Positions 16,076-23,818 of a DNA stretch of 29,465 bases are shown piece after piece; position 1 is the first letter of the stretch, and every line of letters begins with the position of its first letter. Source of the DNA: DASXTB01 sp036505615 (GTDB lineage: Bacteria > Acidobacteriota > UBA6911 > JACQSX01); the NCBI GenBank assembly GCA_036505615.1, contig DASXTB010000328.1:1-29465 (forward strand). The letters are read 5' to 3'. A program made the position numbers and the translations under genes. The notes beneath the pieces were generated by a model. That model was not told the DNA's origin. It saw only the letters and a program-made list of their open reading frames with translations, and made no database searches.

Positions 16076-17305
16076 TCATTCATACCGAAGCGCTTCCACC
16101 GGGTCCAAACGGGCGGCACTCTTTGCCGGGTAGAGAGTAGCCAGGAAGGTGATCAGGATTGCCACGACGCAAATAGCGACAACATCTTCCCAGCGCACGT
16201 GGAACGGCACGTAGGGAATGGAATACACATCCGGCTCGAGATGAATGATCTTATGGCGATCCAGGAATAGGCTGGCAGCCACGCCAATCACAACCCCGAT
16301 CAGTGTCCCGATCAATCCAATAATTACCCCCTGCAACATGAAAATGGTCATAATCGTCCGATGATCTCCCCCCATTGCCGAAAGAATTGCAATGTCTTTC
16401 TGTTTCTCCATAACCATCAGGGTCAGCGTTGTAACAATATTCAGGGAGGCCACAAGTACAATCAATCCGATGGCCACAAACATCGCGAGCTTTTCCAGGC
16501 GCAGCGCTGAAAAAAGAGGCCGGTTCAACTCGATCCAGGTAAGCGTTTGGTACCCATCTCCCGCAATCGCTCCAATCTGGCGAGCAATTTCGCCGGCGCG
16601 GTAAATATCGCTCACTTTGAATTCAATCCCTGTCACCTGGTCCTTCCTCATACGAAACAGTTGCTGCGCCTGCGGCAGCGAAACAAATGCCCAGTTGGCG
16701 TCAAAGTCCCACAAACCGGACTCGAAAATCGCAACCACCTTATAGGTTTGGCTGCGCGGCAGCCTTCCCAAAGGGGACAGCTCGCCCTCCGGCGCAAGCA
16801 CTTGCACAAAGGAGTTCAACTGTGTCCCGGTCTTTTTGGCGAGTTCCTTTCCAATCAGGATTCCCGGTGCACCCGGTATTGCGGATAGGTTTCGAATGTT
16901 GCCGCTCACCACGTTCTGGAAGATATCGGCAACACTTGCTTCCCGGGTCAAGTCGATCCCTTTCAAGTTGATTCCCTGATTTTGTATCGCTCCAACCAGA
17001 AATACCGGGCCATAGACGGTCGGGGCAGCCCCGATCACGCCGTCGACAGACAGCAGTTTCTTCATCAGTTCGGAGAATCCAGTCAAGGGACGGCCGTCAC
17101 TTTGCAGCAGGCTTATGTGGGAAGTCGCTCCCAGAATTTTCGACTGCAGTTCCACCTGAAAGCCGGCGTTCAAAGCCAACGCTATGATCAGGGCAACGAC
17201 TCCGGCAGCCACGCCAAGGATGCAAATTGCGGTCACGATGGAAACCACCGCCTGCTTACGCCTGGCTTTCAGGTAGCGGCCCGCGATAAAGAGTTCCAGC
17301 TTCAT
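16076..17305 (-). CDS. Lipoprotein-releasing system permease LolC/LolE
   Basis: Integral membrane subunit of the Lol lipoprotein exporter, 409 residues, MacB/FtsX-like architecture. The N-terminus ELFIAGRYLKARRKQAVVSIVT is typical and leads into a first membrane helix (about 22-47). A large periplasmic domain follows (about 48-265), then three helices near 272-300, 315-345 and 372-395. The chain ends AARLDPVEALRYE, the classic FtsX-family tail. Only one permease gene is present, so the transporter is probably a homodimer with LolD rather than the LolC-LolE heterodimer of enterics. The start lies one base past the boundary of the perfect inverted repeat at 17307-17442. Confidence 0.92.
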   Translation of the reverse strand: MKLELFIAGRYLKARRKQAVVSIVTAICILGVAAGVVALIIALALNAGFQVELQSKILGATSHISLLQSDGRPLTGFSELMKKLLSVDGVIGAAPTVYGPVFLVGAIQNQGINLKGIDLTREASVADIFQNVVSGNIRNLSAIPGAPGILIGKELAKKTGTQLNSFVQVLAPEGELSPLGRLPRSQTYKVVAIFESGLWDFDANWAFVSLPQAQQLFRMRKDQVTGIEFKVSDIYRAGEIARQIGAIAGDGYQTLTWIELNRPLFSALRLEKLAMFVAIGLIVLVASLNIVTTLTLMVMEKQKDIAILSAMGGDHRTIMTIFMLQGVIIGLIGTLIGVVIGVAASLFLDRHKIIHLEPDVYSIPYVPFHVRWEDVVAICVVAILITFLATLYPAKSAARLDPVEALRYE

Positions 17306-17306
17306 A

Positions 17307-17442
17307 GAAAATGATTAGGGACACGGATGACGCTGATGACGCGGATGGGGTGCAGCCCCTCTTCAGCTTCGAAGATTTAAGAGTCGCGGCGGCCTTGCAC
17401 CCATCCGCGTCATCAGCGTCATCCGTGTCCCTAATCATTTTC
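17307..17442. repeat. Perfect 43-bp inverted repeat with 9-nt period (family D)
   Basis: Arms 17307-17349 and 17400-17442 are exact reverse complements over 43 bp, around a 50-nt loop. Internally they are tandem GACGCTGAT-type 9-mers. The right arm includes the last codons and stop of lysS; the left arm stops one base before the lolC/E start. Confidence 0.93.
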
Positions 17443-18924
17443 GGGACGCAGATGAGGAAATAAGATCACTTCCCGAATGGAGCTGGTGTTGGTCAGAACC
17501 ATGGTCAACCGATCCACACCGATTCCTTCACCCGCCGTTGGGGGCATCCCGTAAGAAAGCGCCCGGATATAGTCCTCATCCATGCCGTGGGCTTCATCGT
17601 CGCCGGCAGCTCGCCTTTTCAACTGTTCCTCGAACCGCCGGCGCTGCTCTTGAGGATCATTCAACTCACTGTAAGCATTGGCAATCTCCATCCCTCCAAC
17701 GAACAATTCAAATCGCTCCACCGTGGCGGGATCGTCGTCGCGCGTCTTCGAGAGCGGAGAGAGCTCGACAGGGTAGTCGTAGACAATGGTAGGCTGCAAC
17801 AACTGAGGTTCCACGACCTTTTCAAATAGTTCACCAAGCAATGCGCCGGCCCCCATGGAACGAAGATACGGTATTTGATTTGCATCCAGGATTGCTCGCA
17901 GGCGACCAGCATCGGCTAGATCCGAGAGAGAAGGCTTTTCTGTCGGTGCATTCCAAAAATGCAGGATCGAGTCACGCAGCTTCAACCGCTGCCAGTGATT
18001 GAAGTCAATAATGGTCCCCCGATATTCCACTTGGCGAGAGCCGGTGATGCGTTCCGCAACGCGAGTCAGCAAATCCTGCGAAAGGTCCATCAGATCAAAG
18101 TAGTTGCTGTAGGCCTGGTAGAACTCCAGCATGGTGAACTCCGGGTTGTGCATGGTGGAGATCCCCTCGTTGCGGAAACTGCGGTTGATTTCGTACACCT
18201 TGGGAAAGCCGCCCACTATCAGACGCTTGAGATAAAGCTCGGGGGCAATGCGAAGATAGAGGCGAATTCCCAGCGCCTTGTGGAAAGTTTCGAACGGACG
18301 GGCTGTGGCGCCGCCGGCCATTACCTGCATCATCGGAGTTTCTACTTCGATGTAGTCGCGCTCATCGAAAAAGCTGCGCAACTCGCGCACGATGGCGGCG
18401 CGACGCCGGAAGATCGAGCGCACCGCCTGATTGGCAATCAGGTCCACATAGCGTTGCCGATAACGAATTTCTGTATCAGTCAAGCCGTGCCATTTTTCAG
18501 GTAGTGGAAACAGAGCCTTCGCCAGTAACTCCAATTGCTCAACAAAAATGGTTAATTCTCCGGTCCGGGTGCGAAACAACCGGCCTCTCACACCCAACAG
18601 ATCGCCCACATCAAGCAGTTCATAAAGCTCAAAGGTCCGCTCACCTACTTTATCTTTCTTGATGTAGATTTGAATTTTGGAATCGCCGTCGCTGATATGA
18701 CCAAAGGCGGCTTTGCCGTGGCTCCGCAATGCAATCAGTCGCCCGCAGGACCTTACTTGAATCGAATTGGCCTCTAATTGGTCGTGGCTCTGTTCACTGA
18801 AATCCCCGACCAACTGCGACACAGTATGCGTATAGTCGAATTTGTGCGGATAGGGATCGAAGCCCTTAGCAATGATTTCTTGCAGCTTTTTTTGTCGCTG
18901 CGCAATTGGATCGGTCTCGTGCAT
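17431..18924 (-). CDS. lysS: Lysyl-tRNA synthetase, class II
   Basis: LysS charges tRNA-Lys. The 497-residue enzyme has an N-terminal OB-fold anticodon-binding domain (about 55-150) and a class II catalytic core. Motif 2 is FRNEGISTMHNPEFT and motif 3 is GIGVDRLTMVL. The active-site region EIANAYSELNDPQEQ is typical of bacterial LysRS. The length is normal. The C-terminus HLRPEND is unusual only in that the last residues and the TAG stop come from the inverted repeat at 17400-17442. A weak Shine-Dalgarno (AGAAAT) precedes the ATG. The adjacent lolC/E is a neighbour in many Acidobacteria-like genomes (from memory). Confidence 0.97.
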   Translation of the reverse strand: MHETDPIAQRQKKLQEIIAKGFDPYPHKFDYTHTVSQLVGDFSEQSHDQLEANSIQVRSCGRLIALRSHGKAAFGHISDGDSKIQIYIKKDKVGERTFELYELLDVGDLLGVRGRLFRTRTGELTIFVEQLELLAKALFPLPEKWHGLTDTEIRYRQRYVDLIANQAVRSIFRRRAAIVRELRSFFDERDYIEVETPMMQVMAGGATARPFETFHKALGIRLYLRIAPELYLKRLIVGGFPKVYEINRSFRNEGISTMHNPEFTMLEFYQAYSNYFDLMDLSQDLLTRVAERITGSRQVEYRGTIIDFNHWQRLKLRDSILHFWNAPTEKPSLSDLADAGRLRAILDANQIPYLRSMGAGALLGELFEKVVEPQLLQPTIVYDYPVELSPLSKTRDDDPATVERFELFVGGMEIANAYSELNDPQEQRRRFEEQLKRRAAGDDEAHGMDEDYIRALSYGMPPTAGEGIGVDRLTMVLTNTSSIREVILFPHLRPEND

Positions 18925-18935
18925 ATTTCTGCGTA

Positions 18936-18975
18936 ATCCGTTGTCGATGGTCAGTAGTCCGTTGTCCGTCGTCAG
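18936..18975. repeat. GTCCGTT-family heptamer tract without partner arm (family F)
   Basis: Degenerate units of GTCCGTT/GTCAGTA type upstream of lysS. No complementary arm is seen nearby. The same unit appears as the inner layer at 22170-22236. The rest of this 246-bp gap holds the GAGACGG pair at 19043-19111. Confidence 0.6.
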
Positions 18976-19042
18976 CTACCAGGTTCCCTGGGTGCACATA
19001 AAGTTCACAATTCGGTCTACGATTTGAAACTGTTGGTATTTC

Positions 19043-19111
19043 GGAGAGATGGCCTGAGGGCCGTCTCTTTTGAGTCACAAATCCCTGAGACGGCCCCCAG
19101 TCCGTCTCTCC
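19043..19111. repeat. Inverted pair of GAGACGGCC palindromes
   Basis: Copy 19043-19067 and copy 19087-19111 are each partly palindromic and are also reverse complements of each other (about 4 mismatches in 25). They match the palindrome type at 8673-8694. They lie between nusB and lysS. Confidence 0.8.
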
Positions 19112-19170
19112 ACTAAGCGGCGGTATCAAGTCGCTCGCTACCTGTTAGCCGGCTGTAAGCCAGTGATCAG

Positions 19171-19584
19171 TCATTCGCCCTGTCCCAACAGCTCCTTTCT
19201 TATCCCATCAAGAATTCCATTAACGAATTGGGTGGATTCATCCGTGGAGAATTTCCGAGCTATTTCGATTGCCTCATTGATGACGACAGCAGGAGGCGCC
19301 GTACGCGCCAGCAGCTCATACACCGCGAGCCTGAGAATGTTGCGATCCACCGCCGCCATTCTATCCAGGCGCCAATGTTCCGCCTGACGCTTAATGATCG
19401 GATCTATGCGATCCATTTGACCGACGGTGCCGGCGACCAGAAACTCGGCAAAAGTACGCACGTCTTCCGATTCCGGTTTTCCCTCCCAGAAGTTCTTGGA
19501 AATCTCAGGAAGCAAATCGCCCGTCATGTCGTGCTGAAACAACATCTGCAACGCATATTCGCGTGAGTGTCTGCGTGAGCCCAT
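19171..19584 (-). CDS. nusB: Transcription antitermination protein NusB
   Basis: NusB joins NusE on boxA RNA in rRNA antitermination complexes. The 137-residue all-helical protein starts MGSRRHSREYALQMLFQHDMT, a close match to the family RNA-binding N-terminus (RxxARExALQxLYQ). It ends with the conserved VINEAIEIARKFSTDESTQFVNGILDGI block. The gene is preceded by ribH, the usual ribH-nusB pair, but a 26-bp inverted element (19609-19692) has come to lie between them. I see no clear ribosome binding site for the ATG at 19584. Confidence 0.95.
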   Translation of the reverse strand: MGSRRHSREYALQMLFQHDMTGDLLPEISKNFWEGKPESEDVRTFAEFLVAGTVGQMDRIDPIIKRQAEHWRLDRMAAVDRNILRLAVYELLARTAPPAVVINEAIEIARKFSTDESTQFVNGILDGIRKELLGQGE

Positions 19585-19608
19585 TCGAGTATCTTAGCCG
19601 CAGAGCGA

Positions 19609-19692
19609 GATAAAGGGACAGACCCCTAATTTCGGGATCTGTCCCGATTCATATCATCTCACCTCTCGAAATTAGGTGTCTGTCCCTTTATC
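19609..19692. repeat. GGGACAGACACC inverted repeat
   Basis: Arms 19609-19634 and 19667-19692 are reverse complements over 26 nt with one mismatch (GATAAAGGGACAGACMCCTA core). An inner mini-hairpin CGGGA-TCTG-TCCCG lies at 19633-19646. Unlike the arrays elsewhere it has no tandem sub-unit. From memory, similar GGGACAGACACC sequences occur near REP-associated transposases, but none is present here. Confidence 0.85.
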
Positions 19693-19738
19693 TGCCGCCC
19701 ATGGAGATTTCTGTATCATCCGGGTGGTTCATTCGTGT

Positions 19739-20203
19739 TTACAACTTGCGGTATGCATTGGCCAATTCTACAGCAGCCATAGCAGCGTCAAATCCTTTGT
19801 TGCCGTGTTTGACGCCGGCGCGGTTGATTGCCTGCTCCACCGTGTCCGCTGTTACGATCCCGTAGATGATGGGAATGCTGTATTCCAAGGTCAGGCCGGC
19901 AATACCGCGGCTTACTTCCGTGGCAATATGATCAAAGTGCGGTGTCTCTCCCCGAATCAGCACGCCCAGGCAAATAACAGCATGGAATTTTCCTGAAGCG
20001 GCGGCCTTTTTTGCAGCCTGTGGTATTTCAAAAGATCCGGGGACACGAACCACTGTGATGCATTCCTCACGGGCGCCACTGCGCCGAAGAGCATCGAGCG
20101 CTCCCTGCTCCAGTTGAGATGTCAGCAGGCTGTTGAAGCGAGCCACGACCAACGCAAAACGCAAATCATGCGAGAGCAGTTCTCCTTCAATGACTTTAGG
20201 CAC
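19739..20203 (-). CDS. ribH: 6,7-dimethyl-8-ribityllumazine synthase RibH
   Basis: RibH condenses 5-amino-6-ribitylaminouracil with dihydroxybutanone phosphate, the penultimate riboflavin step. The sequence shows FNSLLTSQLEQGALDAL, VRVPGSFEIP and LGVLIRGETPHFDHIA, whose last motif carries the catalytic His. It ends in GNKGFDAAMAAVELANAYRKL. An upstream ATG (20377) would add 58 residues, but these are translated GGTGTCA repeats. I choose the GTG at 20203 because AGAGGA lies six bases ahead of it and the length (154 residues) is then normal. No FMN riboswitch is seen upstream; the leader is repeat DNA. Confidence 0.94.
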   Translation of the reverse strand: MPKVIEGELLSHDLRFALVVARFNSLLTSQLEQGALDALRRSGAREECITVVRVPGSFEIPQAAKKAAASGKFHAVICLGVLIRGETPHFDHIATEVSRGIAGLTLEYSIPIIYGIVTADTVEQAINRAGVKHGNKGFDAAMAAVELANAYRKL

Positions 20204-20214
20204 CTTATTCCTCT

Positions 20215-20380
20215 GGGTGTCAGGTGTCAGGTGTCGGGTCCCGGGTGTCAGATACCGGGTGTTGGGGGAACAGACTGTCGGAGATGAGTATACTGGCTGG
20301 CCGAGATCCGCAAACTGATACCCGACACCTGACACCCAACACCCGGCATCCGACACCCGGGACCTGGCACCTGACACCCA
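20215..20380. repeat. GGTGTCA-family heptamer inverted array (family H)
   Basis: The left arm at 20215-20266 repeats GGTGTCA/GGTGTCG/GGGTGTC. The right arm at 20316-20380 repeats CCGACACC/CTGACACC. The loop is about 50 nt. The left arm directly abuts the ribH Shine-Dalgarno. Confidence 0.9.
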
Positions 20381-20384
20381 TCAT

Positions 20385-21170
20385 CTATTTCCCTTTGAAA
20401 TCGGCCTGGCGCTTTTCCACAAACGCCCGCGTGCCTTCTTTCATGTCTTCGGTGGCAAAGCACATTCCAAAAAGTGTAGATTCCAAAAACAGTCCTTCCT
20501 CCAGCGAGGTCTCCAGGCCACTGTGCACGGCTTCCATGGAATAGCGAAGGGCCAGCGGGCCGTTTTTCAACATCTGTTGAATGATGCTTTTGCAAGTCGG
20601 GATCAACTCTGCTGGGGCCACCACACGATTCACCAGACCGATGCGAAGGGCCTCGGCGGCCGAGATCATCTCTCCGGTGAGAAGGATTTCCAGTGCTCTC
20701 CCCTTGCCCACCAACCGTGGCAGCCTCTGCGTTCCCCCCGCCCCCGCCATAATGCCGAGCTTCACCTCAGGCTGGCCCAAGCGTGCATTTTCAGAAGCTA
20801 CGCGCAGATGGCAGGCCATAGCCAGCTCGCATCCTCCTCCTAAGGCAAAGCCGTTGATAGCGGCAATGACGGGTTTCCCCAACTTTTCGATCAGCCCCAG
20901 AATATGATGCGTACGGAGCGAGAAGTCCCGTGCCTGAAGCGGCTGGTAACCGGCCATCTCCTTGACATCGGCGCCTGCGACAAAGGCCTTCTCTCCGGCA
21001 CCGGTCAGGATCACTCCCGCGGCTTGGTCGTCATGCTGCAAATGGAGAAACGCCCCGCGCAGCTCTTCCAGAGTCTCTGAATTTAACGCGTTCAAAGCCT
21101 TTTCACGACTAATTGTGAGCGTCGCGATTCGATCGGCAATTGCCAGCCTGAGGTTTTGAAATTCCATCAT
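20385..21170 (-). CDS. Enoyl-CoA hydratase/isomerase family protein
   Basis: Crotonase-fold enzyme, 261 residues, expected to hydrate trans-2-enoyl-CoA. Both crotonase glutamates appear present, in NGFALGGGCELAMACHLR and QPEVKLGIMAGAGGTQRL, together with the oxyanion-hole segment AFVAGADVKEM. The usual GIIPGAGGTQ proline is Ala here and the usual MACD is MACH, both mild departures. GGAGATCT precedes two adjacent ATGs; the first (21170) is four bases and the second seven bases from GGAG, and either may be used. The neighbouring dehydrogenase acts on the product of this reaction, so the two form a beta-oxidation or butanoate-type pair. Confidence 0.93.
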   Translation of the reverse strand: MMEFQNLRLAIADRIATLTISREKALNALNSETLEELRGAFLHLQHDDQAAGVILTGAGEKAFVAGADVKEMAGYQPLQARDFSLRTHHILGLIEKLGKPVIAAINGFALGGGCELAMACHLRVASENARLGQPEVKLGIMAGAGGTQRLPRLVGKGRALEILLTGEMISAAEALRIGLVNRVVAPAELIPTCKSIIQQMLKNGPLALRYSMEAVHSGLETSLEEGLFLESTLFGMCFATEDMKEGTRAFVEKRQADFKGK

Positions 21171-21218
21171 AGATCTCCAAAAACATTTCCGAACTTCATG
21201 TGATCTTCCCGAATTTTG

Positions 21219-22079
21219 TTACTTCTTTGACGGGTAGTCATAGAATCCCTTCCCCGACTTGCGCCCCAGGTGCCCGGCCAAAACCAGACGCTTCAGCAGC
21301 GGCGGAGGGGCAAAGCGCCGCTCGCGAAACTCCTCAAACATGATGTTGGCGATGTAATAGGTTGTATCCAGCCCGACAAAATCGAGCAGCGTAAACGGTC
21401 CCATCGGATAGCCGCAACCGAGCTTCATCCCGGCGTCGATGTCCTCGACCGTGCCTATCCCCTCTTCCAGGGCACGAATCGCATCCAATAAATAAGGAAC
21501 CAGTAGACGATTGACGATAAATCCGCTGCGGTCTGAGGTTCGAATGGGTGTCTTTCCCAGTTTGATGGCAAAGGCCAAAGCCGTGTCAAAGATCCCCGGG
21601 TCGGTGGTGATCGTCTTTACCACTTCCACTAACTGCATCACTGGAACGGGATTAAAGAAGTGCATTCCGATGAATCGATCGACCCTTCCACTGGACGACA
21701 TCATTTCAGTGACGGAGAGCGACGAAGTATTGCTGGCAAAGATGGCCTCTTTTTTCACGGTCGAATCCAGCTTGCTGAAGAGTTCGCGCTTCAGTTGCAG
21801 CTTTTCAGTGATCGCTTCGATGACGATGTCACAATCGGCCAAGGCTCTCAAATCAGTCGAGCCCTTCAATCGCGTTTGTATTTTGGCTTTCTCGCCGGGC
21901 TGGATTTTTCCCTTTTCCTCCAACTTGCCCAGGGACTTTTCAATCGCTGCCACTCCTTCATTGAGAAGCTCGTTAGAAACTTCACAGCAAATTGTTTGGA
22001 ATCCTGCAGTGGCCGAGACCTGCGCGATGCCCGATCCCATCAAACCACAGCCGACTACGCCTACTTGCTTTATCTCCAT
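21219..22079 (-). CDS. 3-hydroxybutyryl-CoA / 3-hydroxyacyl-CoA dehydrogenase
   Basis: NAD-dependent oxidation of 3-hydroxyacyl-CoA, paired with the enoyl-CoA hydratase 48 bases downstream. The 286-residue enzyme shows the Rossmann motif VGVVGCGLMGSGIAQ, the catalytic His in GMHFFNPVPVMQLVEVV, and the C-terminal domain GYPMGPFTLLDFVGLDT ending FYDYPSKK; all are typical of Hbd/PaaH. An ATG further upstream (22250) would add 57 residues of translated repeats. I place the start at 22079, where GAGGGA lies about nine bases ahead and MEIKQVGVVG is a normal beginning. Confidence 0.95.
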   Translation of the reverse strand: MEIKQVGVVGCGLMGSGIAQVSATAGFQTICCEVSNELLNEGVAAIEKSLGKLEEKGKIQPGEKAKIQTRLKGSTDLRALADCDIVIEAITEKLQLKRELFSKLDSTVKKEAIFASNTSSLSVTEMMSSSGRVDRFIGMHFFNPVPVMQLVEVVKTITTDPGIFDTALAFAIKLGKTPIRTSDRSGFIVNRLLVPYLLDAIRALEEGIGTVEDIDAGMKLGCGYPMGPFTLLDFVGLDTTYYIANIMFEEFRERRFAPPPLLKRLVLAGHLGRKSGKGFYDYPSKK

Positions 22080-22095
22080 AGCCTTGATTCCCTCA

Positions 22096-22287
22096 TCGGA
22101 TTTCGGATTGTGGATCTCGGATTGAATCGATTGCGGAATGCGGATTGTGGATTGCAGATTGTTGAATACGTCCGTTGTCAGTTGATCTTTACAGCCTTTT
22201 GGCTCGGCCGACGGAAAACTCACGCCTGACAACGAACTCCAAATCCGCAATCCGCAATCGATTCAATCCGCAACTGATTCAATCCGC
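22096..22287. repeat. Two-layer nested array (family B outside, F inside)
   Basis: The left outer arm at 22096-22163 repeats GGATTGC/GGATTGT. The inner left GTCCGTTGTCAGTTG at 22170-22184 faces the inner right CCTGACAACGAAC near 22225-22237. The outer right arm at 22240-22287 repeats AATCCGC and runs over the DUF512 gene's stop codon at 22279. Confidence 0.85.
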
Positions 22288-23628
22288 CATCGACTTCAAT
22301 AATTCGAAGAATGCATCCACCGTCAGACCCCCTTCAAAAACCGGAATGCCAAGCCGGTTGGAAATGTCGGCGACGGTTGAACCATCGATAAGGAGTTTGC
22401 CGGCGTTGGCCACGGCCTCTGACGGAATGATCAGAAAATCACCCTTTAGCTTCGATTGTGCCTGCGCGGCGATGTCACGGCCTGCGAGCAAGCCTGCGAC
22501 GTAGATTGTGTCGCCCAGAAAGTCATTGACGATGGAAAATAGCTCCAGGCGACTTCCCGTCGTCGCGTTCAAAGCTTCAATGTGCGTCCGCAATTGGTTT
22601 TCAAACAGCGTGCTGGTCGCAATCGACCCATGAAGACCTGCAAACACAGCCCCATTCTCCCGCCGGCCATTATCAGGCCCATCTCCCCGCTCCCTACCCG
22701 CCAAATTCCTCTTAAATTCTTCGGCAAACAACCTCACCATGCCGATCCCATCTTCGGTCAGAGGAAATCCATCGTAATACTGTGCGGGTGGAATAGGGCG
22801 TCCGGTGAGGATGTAGAATTCATCGGCCAGATGCGCAAAAGTAACCGAAGAGCGTTTTCGAAAATCGTCCTGATAGGGCGTCACCTGATCGATGGCTCGT
22901 TCGCAAAAGTCGCGGGTAACAGCGACCAGGCCGCTGGTCTCGGTCCGATGTTTGGAAAGGCCCAAGGGAACGATGGACACGGTCGCAACGCCCGGATGGA
23001 AGCGATACAGATCAAAAATCGTCTGCTTCAAGACTGCTCCGTCGTTGTAACCAGGGCAGAGCACTACCTGGGTGTGCAGGGTGATTCCGCCGTGAATCAG
23101 CTTTTCAAACTTCTCCCAGAAGCCTCCGTCATCAGTCCGGCCCAGCAATTGGTTGCGCACTGCCATGTCAGTTGCATGGACAGAGACATATAGCGGGCTC
23201 AAGCGCTGTTCGATAACGCGGTCAATCTCCTTCATCCGCATGTTGGTCAGAGTGATGTAATTGCCGTGAAGGAACGAAAGACGAAAATCGTCATCCTTGA
23301 ACAGCAGGGTGCTGCGGGCTGAAGGAGGTAGCTGATCGCAAAAACAAAAAATGCACTTGTTGTTGCACCCCTTGTTCCGAAAATCCTCAATTTCCAGACC
23401 CAAGTCTTCGCCGTCTAGTTCCAGGTCCAGATCCCAGATCTCCCCGTGACGGCTATGGGCAGCGGTTTTCTTCAGCCGCAGAACAAAGCTGTCCTGTGCC
23501 GTGTGAAATCTGAAATCGATGATGTCGCGAATCGGCCTTTCATCAATCGAAATGATTTCGTCATCCACCTGGATGCCGAGGCTCGCCGCTACTGAATTCT
23601 CTTCGACGTGTGTGATTTTTATGGACAT
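22279..23628 (-). CDS. DUF512 family radical-SAM protein with N-terminal PDZ-like domain
   Basis: A 449-residue protein with an N-terminal PDZ-like segment (residues ~1-50, VEENSVAASLGIQVDDEIISI). An iron-sulphur cysteine cluster follows: Cys88, Cys92, Cys95 (CNNKCIFC, the CxxxCxxC radical-SAM spacing) and Cys97. The C-terminal DUF512 region contains HLADEFYILTGRPIPPAQYYDGFPLTEDGIGM and DFLGDTIYVAGLLAGRDI. The family is widespread in Firmicutes and some diderms; its substrate is unknown to me. The TGA stop lies inside the repeat array at 22240-22287, so the final residues border repeat DNA. No functional link to the neighbouring genes is evident. Confidence 0.93.
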   Translation of the reverse strand: MSIKITHVEENSVAASLGIQVDDEIISIDERPIRDIIDFRFHTAQDSFVLRLKKTAAHSRHGEIWDLDLELDGEDLGLEIEDFRNKGCNNKCIFCFCDQLPPSARSTLLFKDDDFRLSFLHGNYITLTNMRMKEIDRVIEQRLSPLYVSVHATDMAVRNQLLGRTDDGGFWEKFEKLIHGGITLHTQVVLCPGYNDGAVLKQTIFDLYRFHPGVATVSIVPLGLSKHRTETSGLVAVTRDFCERAIDQVTPYQDDFRKRSSVTFAHLADEFYILTGRPIPPAQYYDGFPLTEDGIGMVRLFAEEFKRNLAGRERGDGPDNGRRENGAVFAGLHGSIATSTLFENQLRTHIEALNATTGSRLELFSIVNDFLGDTIYVAGLLAGRDIAAQAQSKLKGDFLIIPSEAVANAGKLLIDGSTVADISNRLGIPVFEGGLTVDAFFELLKSMAD

Positions 23629-23648
23629 GAAAACCAGCTGTCAGGCAT

Positions 23649-23804
23649 TAGCTCTCAGCTCTCAGCTCTCAGTTACTTATTAAACTGTCTTCCTACCTTC
23701 TGCTTCGTACGGCTGTTTCTCCCCCTTGTTGCTTCCGCCTTCCGCGTTCCGTCTTCTGCCTTCTGCCTTCTGCCTTCCGCCTTCCGCATTCTGCATTCCG
23801 CCTT
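23649..23804. repeat. One-armed heptamer tracts CTCTCAG (I) and CTTCTGC (J)
   Basis: 23649-23673 repeats CTCTCAG. About 23731-23804 repeats CTTCTGC, CTTCCGC, ATTCTGC and ATTCCGC, roughly ten units. Neither has a complementary arm in this gap. They separate pgsA from the DUF512 gene. Confidence 0.85.
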
Positions 23805-23818
23805 TGTTCCACCCGCCT

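Noticed and set aside
15727..16133. Open frames on both strands rich in SKVQSRRSKV / LDFRLWTFDF peptides
   Set aside because: They are translations of the GTCCAAA/GTCGAAA array, which has few stops in any frame. They have no start context and no non-repeat domain.
20204..20377. N-terminal extension of RibH
   Set aside because: The added 58 residues are translated GGTGTCA repeats, while the GTG at 20203 has a good Shine-Dalgarno and gives the normal length.
22080..22250. N-terminal extension of the 3-hydroxyacyl-CoA dehydrogenase
   Set aside because: It is translated GGATTGC/GTCCGTT repeats; MEIKQVGVVG at 22079 is a normal start.
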